From Acidobacteriota bacterium (GTDB taxonomy: Bacteria > Acidobacteriota > Terriglobia > Acidiferrales > UBA7541): 64,000 bases of DNA. A program made the position numbers and the translations under genes. This document shows, one piece after another, positions 51,125 through 61,154 of this stretch; the first letter of the stretch is position 1; each line of letters opens with the position of its first letter. The DNA is taken from the NCBI GenBank assembly GCA_003223255.1, contig QHYJ01000165.1, positions 23,926 to 87,925 on the forward strand, given 5' to 3'. Under the pieces are notes generated by a model. The model did not search any database and was not told the DNA's origin. It saw only the letters and a program-made list of their open reading frames with translations.

Positions 51125-54100
51125 ATGCAACGCAGGCAGGGGGTGTGTGCTTTAGCCGCATGGCGGCCAATATTCACAGGAGTGTTGTTCATTTTGTTGG
51201 TACTCGGGAATACCGCGATCTCTTCGGCGCAAGTCAATACGGCTTCGCTTTCAGGAACAGTTCTCGATCCTCACAATCTCGCCATTAAGGATGCCAAGGT
51301 CACGTTGACCAACGCCGCCACAGGCGCAACGCGAACCGCGGTCAGCGACGACAACGGCCGTTACAACCTCGTGGGCATTCCTCCTGGCCAGTACAAGATG
51401 ACCGTGGGCGGCGGCGCCAACCTTGCCCTCTATGAAAACGCCTCGGTGGTGCTGACGGTTGGCGAGAGCGCCACGTTTGACCCGCACCTGGAACTCAAGG
51501 GCATGACGCAATCGGTGACCGTCTCAGCGGAAACGGCTCCGATCGAGACCACCAAAACGGAAGTCTCGGACACCGTCGAACAGCGACGCATCGAGAACTT
51601 GCCCATCAATGGTCGCAACTACATCAACTTTACGCTAACGAATTCGCAGACCACCCGCGACGTTTCTCCCACCATCGGTCCCGCGCCCAATAGCGGTCTG
51701 AGCATCGGCGGCGCGCGCGCCCGCGGCAACATGGTCAGCGTCGACGGCGCGGACGCCGGGGACAACTCCGTCAACGGCATTCGCTCCACCATTTCCCAGG
51801 AAGGCGTGCAAGAATTTCAGCTTATCCTGAGCAACTACAATGCGGAGTACGGACGCGCTACCGGCGGCGTTGTCAACATCATCACCAAAAGCGGCGGCAA
51901 TGAGTTCCACGGCGACGCTTTTGGCTACCTCCGTAACAAAGCGTTTCAGGCGCGCAACGCCTTTTCCGGCGAAATCGATCCGGTCACCGGCGCCCTTGAT
52001 CCCGTCAAACAGGCCTACACCCGCACGCAGAGCGGGCTGACGTTCGGCGGGCCCTTGAAGAAAGACAAGAGCTTCTACTTCTTCTCTTACGAATACACGC
52101 AACGCGAGGAAACCGGATTTTCCAGCATCGGCATCGGCAATTTCGGGATGGTCCCGGTGACATTGCCTCCCGCTGCCGGCGGGATTACCGTGCAATTGAC
52201 TCCAGACCAAGCCACAGCCGTGAATGCTCTGTTCGCAGCTTCCCAGGCTACCGGTAACCCGCAACTCGCACAGCTAGCCGCGAGTTACGCCGTCTTCATG
52301 GGTTCGGCTTCCAGCGTTGCGCTAAACCGCTTCGATTTTGGCGCGGTCGCCAACGGCTTCTATCAACAGCATGGCATTCCATTAACGGCTACACCGGGAG
52401 CCCAATTCCCGATCCCCGTGGCCTGCCCCGCCAGCCAGGCGGTAAACAACGGTGCTGCTTGTTCGCAATTTGGCGTGTATGTTGCGCCGCTGCCGGCATC
52501 CTACGTCGGCCTGAATTCCATCCGCGGGAATTATCCGGTTAGGGAGAAGACTAGCCTTTGGTCCGCACGCCTCGATCAGCGCTGGGGCAATCACAATACT
52601 TCCTTTGTGCGCGTGGGCGCGTCTCCATCGCTCGTCACCGGTCTTCCTTCCACTTCGCAGAACCAAGTCTTTGGTCAAAATTCAGGCTCCCGCGCCGGCT
52701 ACAACCAGTCCCGGGACTTAAACGCCGCCTTCCAGCACGACACCATCGTCACCGACAAAATCTTCAACCAATTCCGCGCGCAAATCGCGCGCCGCGGCTT
52801 GCACTTTGGGTACTCTCCGCTTCCAGGCGGCTCCGACATCGGCGTCAACATCCCCGGGTTTGCTTATTTTGGGCGAGAGCCCTACTCCACCGTGGACCGC
52901 ATCGAGCGCCGCTTCGAATTCACGGACCATCTGACGCTCGTTCGCGGCGGCCACACTTTCAAAATCGGCGGCGATTACAACCTCATCCAGCTGCGCTCCA
53001 AAAAGGCGCAGATCTTCGAACTCGACTTCGGTGGCGACGTGAATTTTGGCGGCTTCGCCGCATCGACCTTCGGTTTTCCTGACAATGTTCCTGGCGTCAC
53101 CGCGCTGCCTGGCACAACTGCCTTGCAATCTTACGGCCTGGGAGTTCCCACTTCTTACATCCAGGGCATTGGAAATTCCAACAACCCTTTCAATAACATC
53201 CCCATGGGTTTCTTTGCTCAGGATAGTTGGCGCTTGAACCGCCATCTCACCGTCAATTACGGCGTGCGTTATGACGTAGAACTCACCAGGCTCTTCGCAC
53301 CAGCCACGGCTGTGAACGCGGCTGCGGAAAAGGCCCTCGGCGTCGTCGAAGGCATTCCGCGCGATTACAACAATGTGGGTCCCCGCTTCGGCTTAGCCTG
53401 GGATCCCTCGGGAAAGGGCAAGACGGTCGTTCGCGCTGGCTACGGCATGTTCTATGACCATCCGCTTCTGGCCACCGCGTTCGACTCTGCGACCGCCGAT
53501 GGTGGCCGCTCCGTGCAACTGCTCTCCACAGGCGGGACGCCATCGGCTTGCGGCCTAGTCACAACAGTTTGCGGGAGCGGCTTGGACACTCCCGCCAACC
53601 TGAATGGCTCTTCCATCTTCCAAGGTGTGTTGAACGCGCTGCCCAACATGTTTTACTTGCCCAATCAGCAGCGTTTCGATCCACTCGCTTCCGGTTCCAT
53701 CTTCGCCAATCAAGCGTACCTACAAGCAGGATTCCCGCTGCCGATTTTGCCGTTTACACTTCCGCTCTCAAAGAACTTCGTCTACGCCTACGCGCATCAG
53801 GCGAATCTCACCATTGAGCGCGAACTTGCAGCCTCCTGGAAATTCAGCCTTGCGTACCAGTGGACCCGCGGTTTGCATCTGAACCGTCCGGTGGACATCA
53901 ATTCCACAGATCCCCAACTGCTGGCACAAAATGCGTTTAATGCCGCCGCTTCCGGACTCAGCGTAAGCAATCCGCTCACTGTGGTCGTACCCAGCGGCGC
54001 ACCCAATTCGTGCGTCAACGTGGGCTCTGGCAGCATTTTCCTGCTTGCGCCGGGCGCGCTGGGCCAGGGCTTTGCTGTGCCGAACTGCCCCGGACCCGGC

Positions 54101-55090
54101 CCCGCCCTCGTTGGTTTTGTAGGCACGCCCGCATTCTTTAATTTCTTCCGTCGTTCCGGACCAAACCCGTCGTTTGCCACCGGCGTAGGCTTGGCTTCGC
54201 CCCAGTGCGCGGGCTCCAATCCGTTCACCTGTGGGTACGGCGTGCAACAAGCCCTTGCCCAGGCCGCCGGCTACCCCGTTGGCTTCGGCGCTCCTGTGCC
54301 TTGGAACAGCGTCGACGCGCAGCTCTCCGATGGCAATTCTTCGTATAACGCTCTAACCTTCAATCTCTCGAAGCGCTTCTCGAAGGGTTTCGAGCTGCTG
54401 TCCAGCTATACCTTCTCTCATTCGATTGACGACTCGACGGATCTGCAGTCGCCGCTCGAACCGCAAGACAGCCGCTTCCCCAAACTCGAGCGGGCCAACT
54501 CCGTGAACGACCAGCGCCATCGCTGGGTGACCAGCGCCGTTCTGCAATCGCCCAGCGGCAAGTCCGGTGACGGGTTCTTCAAGCGCTTCTTTGGCGACTT
54601 TACGCTTTCGCCCATCGTGGAGTTTTCCTCCGGCCGGCCGTTCAATGTCATCACCGGCGAGGACACGCGCCTGGATCTTGGCGCGTCCCAGGCTCGTCCT
54701 TCCATTACCGCGAGCGGCAGCGGAACGACTTCGACATTCATTCCCGGGGTCGTCTTTGTTCCCGCGAATGTCTGCTTAACCAATAGCGGCAGCGCCTTCA
54801 CGGTCCCGTTCATTGCCCCGCCCGCAGGCTGCGTGGGCAATCTCGGCCGCGACCGCTTTCTCATGCCCAATTTCTTCCAGTGGGATATGCGTCTCTCGAA
54901 GGCCATCCCCTTTGGCGAGCGCGTCAAGTTGGACATCATCGCCGATGCCTTCAACCTCTTCAACCGCCTGAACGTCGCGGCCGTCAACCAGCTTTGCGAC
55001 CCGCTCGCTGGTACGACGTGCTTCGCCGGTCAGCCGACCGCTAGCTACGACGCGCGCCAGTTCCAGTTCGCACTGAAGCTGAACTGGTAG
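51125..55090 (+). CDS. TonB-dependent receptor with N-terminal carboxypeptidase-regulatory-like domain (Oar-like)
   Basis: 'NTASLSGTVLDPHNLAIKDAKVTLTNAATGATRTAVSDDNGRYNLVGIPPGQYKMTV', 'EYGRATGGVVNIITKSGGNEFHGDAFGYLRN'; C-terminal 'ARQFQFALKLNW'. Confidence 0.95.
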   Translation: MQRRQGVCALAAWRPIFTGVLFILLVLGNTAISSAQVNTASLSGTVLDPHNLAIKDAKVTLTNAATGATRTAVSDDNGRYNLVGIPPGQYKMTVGGGANLALYENASVVLTVGESATFDPHLELKGMTQSVTVSAETAPIETTKTEVSDTVEQRRIENLPINGRNYINFTLTNSQTTRDVSPTIGPAPNSGLSIGGARARGNMVSVDGADAGDNSVNGIRSTISQEGVQEFQLILSNYNAEYGRATGGVVNIITKSGGNEFHGDAFGYLRNKAFQARNAFSGEIDPVTGALDPVKQAYTRTQSGLTFGGPLKKDKSFYFFSYEYTQREETGFSSIGIGNFGMVPVTLPPAAGGITVQLTPDQATAVNALFAASQATGNPQLAQLAASYAVFMGSASSVALNRFDFGAVANGFYQQHGIPLTATPGAQFPIPVACPASQAVNNGAACSQFGVYVAPLPASYVGLNSIRGNYPVREKTSLWSARLDQRWGNHNTSFVRVGASPSLVTGLPSTSQNQVFGQNSGSRAGYNQSRDLNAAFQHDTIVTDKIFNQFRAQIARRGLHFGYSPLPGGSDIGVNIPGFAYFGREPYSTVDRIERRFEFTDHLTLVRGGHTFKIGGDYNLIQLRSKKAQIFELDFGGDVNFGGFAASTFGFPDNVPGVTALPGTTALQSYGLGVPTSYIQGIGNSNNPFNNIPMGFFAQDSWRLNRHLTVNYGVRYDVELTRLFAPATAVNAAAEKALGVVEGIPRDYNNVGPRFGLAWDPSGKGKTVVRAGYGMFYDHPLLATAFDSATADGGRSVQLLSTGGTPSACGLVTTVCGSGLDTPANLNGSSIFQGVLNALPNMFYLPNQQRFDPLASGSIFANQAYLQAGFPLPILPFTLPLSKNFVYAYAHQANLTIERELAASWKFSLAYQWTRGLHLNRPVDINSTDPQLLAQNAFNAAASGLSVSNPLTVVVPSGAPNSCVNVGSGSIFLLAPGALGQGFAVPNCPGPGPALVGFVGTPAFFNFFRRSGPNPSFATGVGLASPQCAGSNPFTCGYGVQQALAQAAGYPVGFGAPVPWNSVDAQLSDGNSSYNALTFNLSKRFSKGFELLSSYTFSHSIDDSTDLQSPLEPQDSRFPKLERANSVNDQRHRWVTSAVLQSPSGKSGDGFFKRFFGDFTLSPIVEFSSGRPFNVITGEDTRLDLGASQARPSITASGSGTTSTFIPGVVFVPANVCLTNSGSAFTVPFIAPPAGCVGNLGRDRFLMPNFFQWDMRLSKAIPFGERVKLDIIADAFNLFNRLNVAAVNQLCDPLAGTTCFAGQPTASYDARQFQFALKLNW

Positions 55091-55221
55091 CAAGAATTCA
55101 AAGCCAAGGTGTACAATTAAACGCGAAGAAGGATCTGCTGAGCAGGGCCTTCTCCCTTCTCAGAATCCTCCTCGCAGCCACGCTTTTTTCTCTACGGCTC
55201 TTTTGACTTTTGGCCATCTAA

Positions 55222-55340
55222 CTTTTCGATCTGCGTTTCCCTGTTTCCCTTTTCAATTCTCGACCTTCGACCTCTTAATCGCCTCCGGCTCCCTTTGTTT
55301 TTCTTTTTCAACTTTCAACCTTCGACTTTCGACCTCTGCT
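55222..55340. repeat. Imperfect polypyrimidine/TTCRACCT-type reiterated tract
   Basis: tttttcaactttcaaccttcgactttcgacctc and preceding ttttcaattctcgaccttcgacctc. Confidence 0.5.
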
Positions 55341-55381
55341 AGAGTAAAGGAACCGTTTCCCGTCATGACCTTGGAGAACCA

Positions 55382-56536
55382 ATGACTGGAGTCCTCATCG
55401 GCGTAGCGATCATGGTGGCCCTGGCAGTCCTCTGGTTGGCTTTGCAGAGTCTGCAAAGCCGCCAAAAAAACGAAGCTCTCGAATCCCAGATGAACGAATT
55501 GCGGCGCGACCTGCAGACCATGGCCACGGCCCAAGCCAAGAGCACCGGCCAGCTGGAAGCCATCGCCAAAGGCGTTGCCCAACGGCTCGACAGCTTTACC
55601 CCGGCCCTGCAGGAAGCCGTCAAGAACTCCGCCCAGATTACCGGCCAACTGGCCACGGACGCGCAAGCCCGCATGACCGAGGAACTCAAGAACGCGCGCG
55701 ATCAAATCAGCCAAATCCAGCGGCAGCTCGGCGAAGTGCACCAGGCCGGCGTGCAATGGTCGCAGGCCGCCCAGACCATCGAAGGCATCCTGGGTGGAGC
55801 GAAGTCGCGCGGCTCGCTCGGCGAAATCACTCTCGAGCGTCTTCTTGAAGATTCTTTGCCTTCCGGCCTCTACGCCACGCAGTACCGCTTCTCCAGCGGC
55901 GAAGCTGCCGACGCGGTCATTTTTCTCCGCGACAAAAAACTGATGGCCATCGATTCCAAATTTCCGCTCGACGCCTACCGCCGCATCGCCACGGAAGGCG
56001 ACGAAGCACGGCGCGCCTTGGCCACGGCGGTGAAAGGCCATGCCGACGCCATCGCCAAAAAATACATCGTTCCCGAGGAAGGCACGCTCGATCTCGCGCT
56101 CATGTTTGTCCCCTCCGAAAGCGTTTACTACGAACTTCTCATGACCGCCGACGCCAAAGGCCAGCCCTTGGACGCCTACTGCCGCGAAAAGCAGGTCATC
56201 GCCGTTTCTCCCAATACGCTCTACGCCCATCTTTGCGTGATTGCCATGGGGCTGCGCGGAATGCAAACCGAGGAAAATGTCGGGCGTCTGCTGGGAAGCC
56301 TTTCCGGCCTCGAAAAGCAGGTCGACAAATTCACCGAGAAATTCGGAATTCTAGGCACGCATTTGAAAAACGCCGCCCAGAGCTACGGCGAATCCGACAA
56401 GCTGCTGGAAAAAACGCACGATGCGCTGCAAGGCATGCTCGCGCCCGCGGCCGCTGAGCCTGCGCTCGAAAACGGCCAGAGCCAACTCGGCTTCACCGCC
56501 AAAGCTACCGCCGCCACCGCCAAAAAATCCGCCTAG
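55382..56536 (+). CDS. rmuC: DNA recombination protein RmuC
   Basis: N-terminal TM and coiled coil, 'GSLGEITLERLLEDSLPSGLYATQYRF', 'DAVIFLRDKKLMAIDSKFPLDAYRR', 'VPSESVYYELL'. Confidence 0.94.
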   Translation: MTGVLIGVAIMVALAVLWLALQSLQSRQKNEALESQMNELRRDLQTMATAQAKSTGQLEAIAKGVAQRLDSFTPALQEAVKNSAQITGQLATDAQARMTEELKNARDQISQIQRQLGEVHQAGVQWSQAAQTIEGILGGAKSRGSLGEITLERLLEDSLPSGLYATQYRFSSGEAADAVIFLRDKKLMAIDSKFPLDAYRRIATEGDEARRALATAVKGHADAIAKKYIVPEEGTLDLALMFVPSESVYYELLMTADAKGQPLDAYCREKQVIAVSPNTLYAHLCVIAMGLRGMQTEENVGRLLGSLSGLEKQVDKFTEKFGILGTHLKNAAQSYGESDKLLEKTHDALQGMLAPAAAEPALENGQSQLGFTAKATAATAKKSA

Positions 56537-56673
56537 CCCTCAGGAGTTCCGACGTTTCGAACAAACGTGAGAAATCGCTCTTCGCTCCTTTTCGGCAGGC
56601 TGGGCCCGCGCAGGCAAACTAGCTTTATCCTGTCCTAGCGCGTTTGGCTGACGGACCACTCGCGAGCAGACGG

Positions 56674-59139
56674 TTATTCGTATCGAAGGGCGATCAGCGG
56701 ATCGATGCGCATGGCACGCTGCGCCGGAATCCAGCACGCCGCCATGGCTACAAAAACGAGCAGCGTCGCGGTAGCCAGGAAGCTCGGCGCGTCGAACGAG
56801 CCGATGCCGAAAAGCAAGCTGTTCATCGCCCGAGCGAGCAAGGTCGAAAATCCCAGCCCGGCCGCGACGCCGGTCGACACCATGGCCAAACCGCTCGCGA
56901 GGATCAACTGGCGAACGTCACGCGCCTGCGCGCCAAGCGACAGGCGGATGCCGATTTCCTGCGTGCGCTGGGTGACCGAATACGACATCACGCCATACGT
57001 TCCGATAGCGGCAAGAATCAACGCGAGCAGGCCGAACGTGCCGAGCAGTTCGGCGCCGATGCGCGGGGCGGTCAGCGACTGCACCATCGTCTGTTCCACG
57101 GTCTGCACGTTGGTCAGCGGAACCGTTGGAACCATTGATTGCACCGTGCTACGGATGCTGGCCAGCGCTTTCTCCGGATCGTCCTTGGTGCGCACATACA
57201 CGGTCACGGCCGGCGCGTAGTGTTGTTTCAGCGGCACATAAACGAGTGCTTGCGGAGGTTCGCCCAGTGTCAGGTACTTGACGGTGTTCACTTCACCGAC
57301 GACAGCGATGTCCCAGCTCTCGCCGAGAAAATGAATGTGCTTGCCGATGGGGTCTTGGCCGGGCCAGAAATTCTCCGCCATGGCCTTGTTGACGACTGCG
57401 ACCATCGCGCCGTTTTCGTTGTCCTGGTCGGTGAACGCACGGCCGCTGAGCAACGAGATGCCTGCGGTGCGGAAGAATCCAGGAGTGATCGCGATCAGAG
57501 GTGTCAGCTTGCCGTTGCGCGGATCGGTAATGTCCACGCCGTCGGTGAATGTAGTTCGTTGCAGGCCTCCGGTGAAGGGCGCGGAATCGGCGATGCTCGC
57601 GCCGGCGACTACGGGTAACGTCTGCAGGCGTTCGACGACGTCGCGATGAAAAGCTTCCCCCTGGGCTTGCGGATATTGTGCGGCGCCAAGGTTCACGAAC
57701 ATGATGAGTTCGTGCTTTACCTCAAAGCCCGGATCGATTTGCTGCGCGTTGCGCAAACTGTGGATGAATAGTCCGGCGCCCGCGAGCGCCACCAGCGAAA
57801 GCGCCACCTGCACCATGACCAGGACGCCGCGAAGGCCGTACCAGCGCGCGCTGCCTCCCGGCGCGTTGGTGCGATCCTTCAGCGCGGCCATGCGATCCAT
57901 GCGCGAGGCCTGCAGCGCCGGGACCAGGCCGAAAAGAATCGTGGCGACCAGAGCCAGACCGAGCGTGTAAATGAGCACGCGGCCATCCAAGCTGAGATTC
58001 AAGTTGCGTGCGAGGCCCGGCGGCAGAAGCGAAGCGAGCACGCTTTTGCCCCAGAAGCCGAGCAGAATTCCAAACGCGCCTCCGAGGAGCGCCAGCATCA
58101 GGCTCTCGGTGAGCAACTGGAGGATCAAACGCATGCGTCCCGCGCCCATGGCCAAGCGCACGGCGATTTCGCGCTGCCGTTGCGTGGCGCGCGCCAGCAG
58201 CAAATTCGCGACGTTGGCGCAGGCGATGAGCAGCACCAGACTGACAATCAACATCATCAAAGCGCCGGCCTTCGCAAACACACTGTGCAATTGCGGCGGA
58301 ATCGTAGTTTCGTTGATGGGCACCAGCATTTCGCTGCGGCCACCATTTTGCTTCGGATACTCTTTCTCGAGCTCATCGGCCAGCGCGCGCACGGCGATTT
58401 GTGCTTGTTTGACGTTCACTCCCGGCTTGAGCCGCGCCACCATCGCGGCCATCCGGAATCCGCGGTCATAGAGCCACTGCTTTTGCACGCCGTCGAGCAT
58501 CTGATCGCGCATGGAGACGGAAATCCACAGGTCGGGGTTGCCCAGGTTACCGACGTTGTGCAATTCGCGAGGCGCTACGCCAATTACGGTAAAGTCCAAC
58601 TGATTCAGTTGGATCGTTCGGCCGAGAATACCCGGGTCAGCGCCAAATTGCGTGTTCCACAAAGCGTAGCTCACCACTGCCACTGGACTCGGCGAGGCGT
58701 CCTCCGCTTGCGAAAATCCACGGCCAAGAAACGGCTGCACGCCGAGTACGTCAAAGAAATTTCCATTCACCAACTCGGCGAAGAGCTGCTGCGTTTTCTT
58801 GCCAGAAATTACAAATTTGACGCCTGTGAAAATGGCGATGGAGGATCCCGCAAACACGTTCGTCTTTTCGCGGTAGTCCACGGCGTTGAGGTAGGGCGTC
58901 GGGAGGTATTCCTGCGGCGGGCCCTTGCGGCTCTGCGCGTTCGAATAAAGACTGACGACGCGCGCCGGATCCTTTACAGGTACGGATTCCAGAAAAAACG
59001 CCTTGGCCAGCGTGAAAATCGTCGTGTTCGCGCCGATGCCCAGCGTCAGCGAGAGCACGGCCACGGCCGTAAACGCCGGCGCCTTACCTAGCAGCCGGGC
59101 CGCGTATTTCAGGTCTTGGAGAAGCAGTCCCATCTGCAT
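56674..59139 (-). CDS. ADOP-type ABC permease (MacB/FtsX-like)
   Basis: 'LLQDLKYAARLLGKAPAFTAVAVLSLTLGIGANTTIFTLAKAFFLESVPV'; two FtsX domains, C-term 'WIPAQRAMRIDPLIALRYE'. Confidence 0.95.
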   Translation of the reverse strand: MQMGLLLQDLKYAARLLGKAPAFTAVAVLSLTLGIGANTTIFTLAKAFFLESVPVKDPARVVSLYSNAQSRKGPPQEYLPTPYLNAVDYREKTNVFAGSSIAIFTGVKFVISGKKTQQLFAELVNGNFFDVLGVQPFLGRGFSQAEDASPSPVAVVSYALWNTQFGADPGILGRTIQLNQLDFTVIGVAPRELHNVGNLGNPDLWISVSMRDQMLDGVQKQWLYDRGFRMAAMVARLKPGVNVKQAQIAVRALADELEKEYPKQNGGRSEMLVPINETTIPPQLHSVFAKAGALMMLIVSLVLLIACANVANLLLARATQRQREIAVRLAMGAGRMRLILQLLTESLMLALLGGAFGILLGFWGKSVLASLLPPGLARNLNLSLDGRVLIYTLGLALVATILFGLVPALQASRMDRMAALKDRTNAPGGSARWYGLRGVLVMVQVALSLVALAGAGLFIHSLRNAQQIDPGFEVKHELIMFVNLGAAQYPQAQGEAFHRDVVERLQTLPVVAGASIADSAPFTGGLQRTTFTDGVDITDPRNGKLTPLIAITPGFFRTAGISLLSGRAFTDQDNENGAMVAVVNKAMAENFWPGQDPIGKHIHFLGESWDIAVVGEVNTVKYLTLGEPPQALVYVPLKQHYAPAVTVYVRTKDDPEKALASIRSTVQSMVPTVPLTNVQTVEQTMVQSLTAPRIGAELLGTFGLLALILAAIGTYGVMSYSVTQRTQEIGIRLSLGAQARDVRQLILASGLAMVSTGVAAGLGFSTLLARAMNSLLFGIGSFDAPSFLATATLLVFVAMAACWIPAQRAMRIDPLIALRYE

Positions 59140-59197
59140 AGAAGTCCTCCTGGAGAGATGGAAAAAACCAAATCCGCCCTGGACCCTTTCCGTCGAG

Positions 59198-60343
59198 TTA
59201 ATCCGGGAATGCCTTCCGGTCAATTCCCAGCACGAGTTTCAATGCGTTCTTGTAATAGATTTTTTTCAACACTTCGTCGGGCACTTGGAAACCGTAAATG
59301 CGCCAGAAGGCATGGCGCGGGCGGTAATACTCGAAATATTCGTCGCGGGTTTCGAGCGCGCGGAAATACCACTTGTATTCGTTCACGTCGTAGATGTCTT
59401 TGCCCATCAGCACGCGATCCTGATACTTTATCAGGAAATCGTGGGCGGAATAGGGCTGGCGGCCGAGTTCGGCAAGCACCGCGGCGATGTCCACGTACAT
59501 GTTCGGCAGGGAGTCGAGAGTTTTCCCGAGGCGTTCGAGATCGTTGCCGTAAAACGCCAGGTGCGCAGCGATGAAATTGGTTTTCGGATGCTTAGCGAAG
59601 AGATGGTTGCGCTCGGCAACCAGCGTTTCAAATGGCGCATATTTTTCCGGCGGCCGCGCGCGTTGCGGAAATTGCTTCAGCTCGAGCCAGCGCTCGTTGT
59701 GATAGTCCCAGGGATCGAAAAAGGGCGACGGCTCCGCGGTGTGAATGAGCACGGGAATGCCAAGCTCAGCGCACTTCTGCCAGACGGGATCAAATTCGGG
59801 ATCGTCCACGTGGACGCGCTCGCCGTTAGAGTACTTCACGTCCATGCCGAAGTTCTTGAAGATTTTCAGGCCTTGAGCGCCATTCTTGACGTCCTGCTCG
59901 AGCCTGGCTGCCGCACGCTTTCCGTAGCCAGGCGTGTTCAGGTCGTCGTAATTCAGATTGGCGAAGACCACGAAGCGGTCGGGGTAACGGCCTTTCATGG
60001 CGGCGACGGTTTGGCGCAATTGATCTCCGGTGCCACCACTGAGATTCACAATCACGCGAAGGTTGATGGTGTCCATTTCTTTCACGAGCTGATCGACGTG
60101 CTCGGGCGTGGGATTCCAGTGATGGCTGTGAATGTCAATGAACGGGAATTTCGCGCGGTCGATCTTGTGCTCTTTGGTGACCAGTGTGGATTTGGGCTGA
60201 TATTCCTCGATGGTCGGCGTTTGCGAGTACTTCTTCGAGGATTGGTTCTGTGCGGCGAGCCGTCCCAGCGTGCGCGCGAGCAACAAGGATAGTATTCCGG
60301 CAGGAAGTACAAACGCGAAGACGAGTGTACGCGTGAGTTTCAT
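59198..60343 (-). CDS. Amidohydrolase family 2-like (TIM-barrel) protein
   Basis: 'FPFIDIHSHHWNPTPEHVDQLVKEMD', 'IPVLIHTAEPSPFFD', 'NFIAAHLAFYGNDLERLGKTLDSLPNMYVDIAAVLAELG', 'RVLMGKDIY'. Confidence 0.9.
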   Translation of the reverse strand: MKLTRTLVFAFVLPAGILSLLLARTLGRLAAQNQSSKKYSQTPTIEEYQPKSTLVTKEHKIDRAKFPFIDIHSHHWNPTPEHVDQLVKEMDTINLRVIVNLSGGTGDQLRQTVAAMKGRYPDRFVVFANLNYDDLNTPGYGKRAAARLEQDVKNGAQGLKIFKNFGMDVKYSNGERVHVDDPEFDPVWQKCAELGIPVLIHTAEPSPFFDPWDYHNERWLELKQFPQRARPPEKYAPFETLVAERNHLFAKHPKTNFIAAHLAFYGNDLERLGKTLDSLPNMYVDIAAVLAELGRQPYSAHDFLIKYQDRVLMGKDIYDVNEYKWYFRALETRDEYFEYYRPRHAFWRIYGFQVPDEVLKKIYYKNALKLVLGIDRKAFPD

Positions 60344-60557
60344 GGGCCTCCGCAGAGCTAACTAGTGTAGGACTCATCTTCCCACAGCAGGGTTAGCAGG
60401 CGTTCAGGAATCCTTTAGGAACGGGGATGAACGGGGACGCTTCGCGCCGCCGCCTCCCTAACATTTGCAGTTTCGCGGAATTGGGGAGTTTCGCAGAGAG
60501 CAACCGGGCCCAGTTCCGTTGGTGAGAGAAAAAGGAACCACCCTAAAATGGAACGTG

Positions 60558-60848
60558 ATGCTGCAAAACCGACTCCTTCGCAACGTGCTTCTTGGAGGGC
60601 TAGGCCTGCTGGCGGGCTTTCTGGCGCTGGCCGTTGCTGTGGCCCTTGAGCCGCAAGTTCCGATGCCGCTGCTGGTGCTGCTGTCGCCAGGATTGAAAAT
60701 CGCCGAACTCATTATGCCCGACACGCACGGGTCGCTGGCGTGGACGTTTGGCTGGTTCCTGCGCATTGCCATCATAGGGAACGCAGCGTTTTACTACGGA
60801 ATCTTTGCTCTGTTCGCGCACCTTCTGCCACGGCGCCACACAGGCTAG
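60558..60848 (+). CDS. Small hypothetical membrane protein
   Basis: Hydrophobic helices 'NVLLGGLGLLAGFLALAVAVAL' and 'FGWFLRIAIIGNAAFYYGIFALFAHLL'. Confidence 0.5.
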   Translation: MLQNRLLRNVLLGGLGLLAGFLALAVAVALEPQVPMPLLVLLSPGLKIAELIMPDTHGSLAWTFGWFLRIAIIGNAAFYYGIFALFAHLLPRRHTG

Positions 60849-61154
60849 CGGGCGGCCGCGGCTCCCCCGGGGCGTGCAGCTGCCGTCCCGTCAAAGCGCA
60901 AAAAAAGAGCAGGCAATTGCTCGCGTAGCGTGAGGCTAAGGATGGGCCGAGAAATAACTCTCTCAAGAAATGGCTCCGCCTATAGACCCACGAACCCATG
61001 GGAAAGGGCCGGAGGCACGGGGTAAGAAAAGAGGCCAGTTCCTATGACTTGAGATCGACAGAATAGTGAGGCCCCGCCGGCAGATTATTTCATCCTGTTT
61101 GCGTTTCGAGTCGCATACGGGAGAAAGCCCCGCACGCTTGGCGAGTTCGTTATA

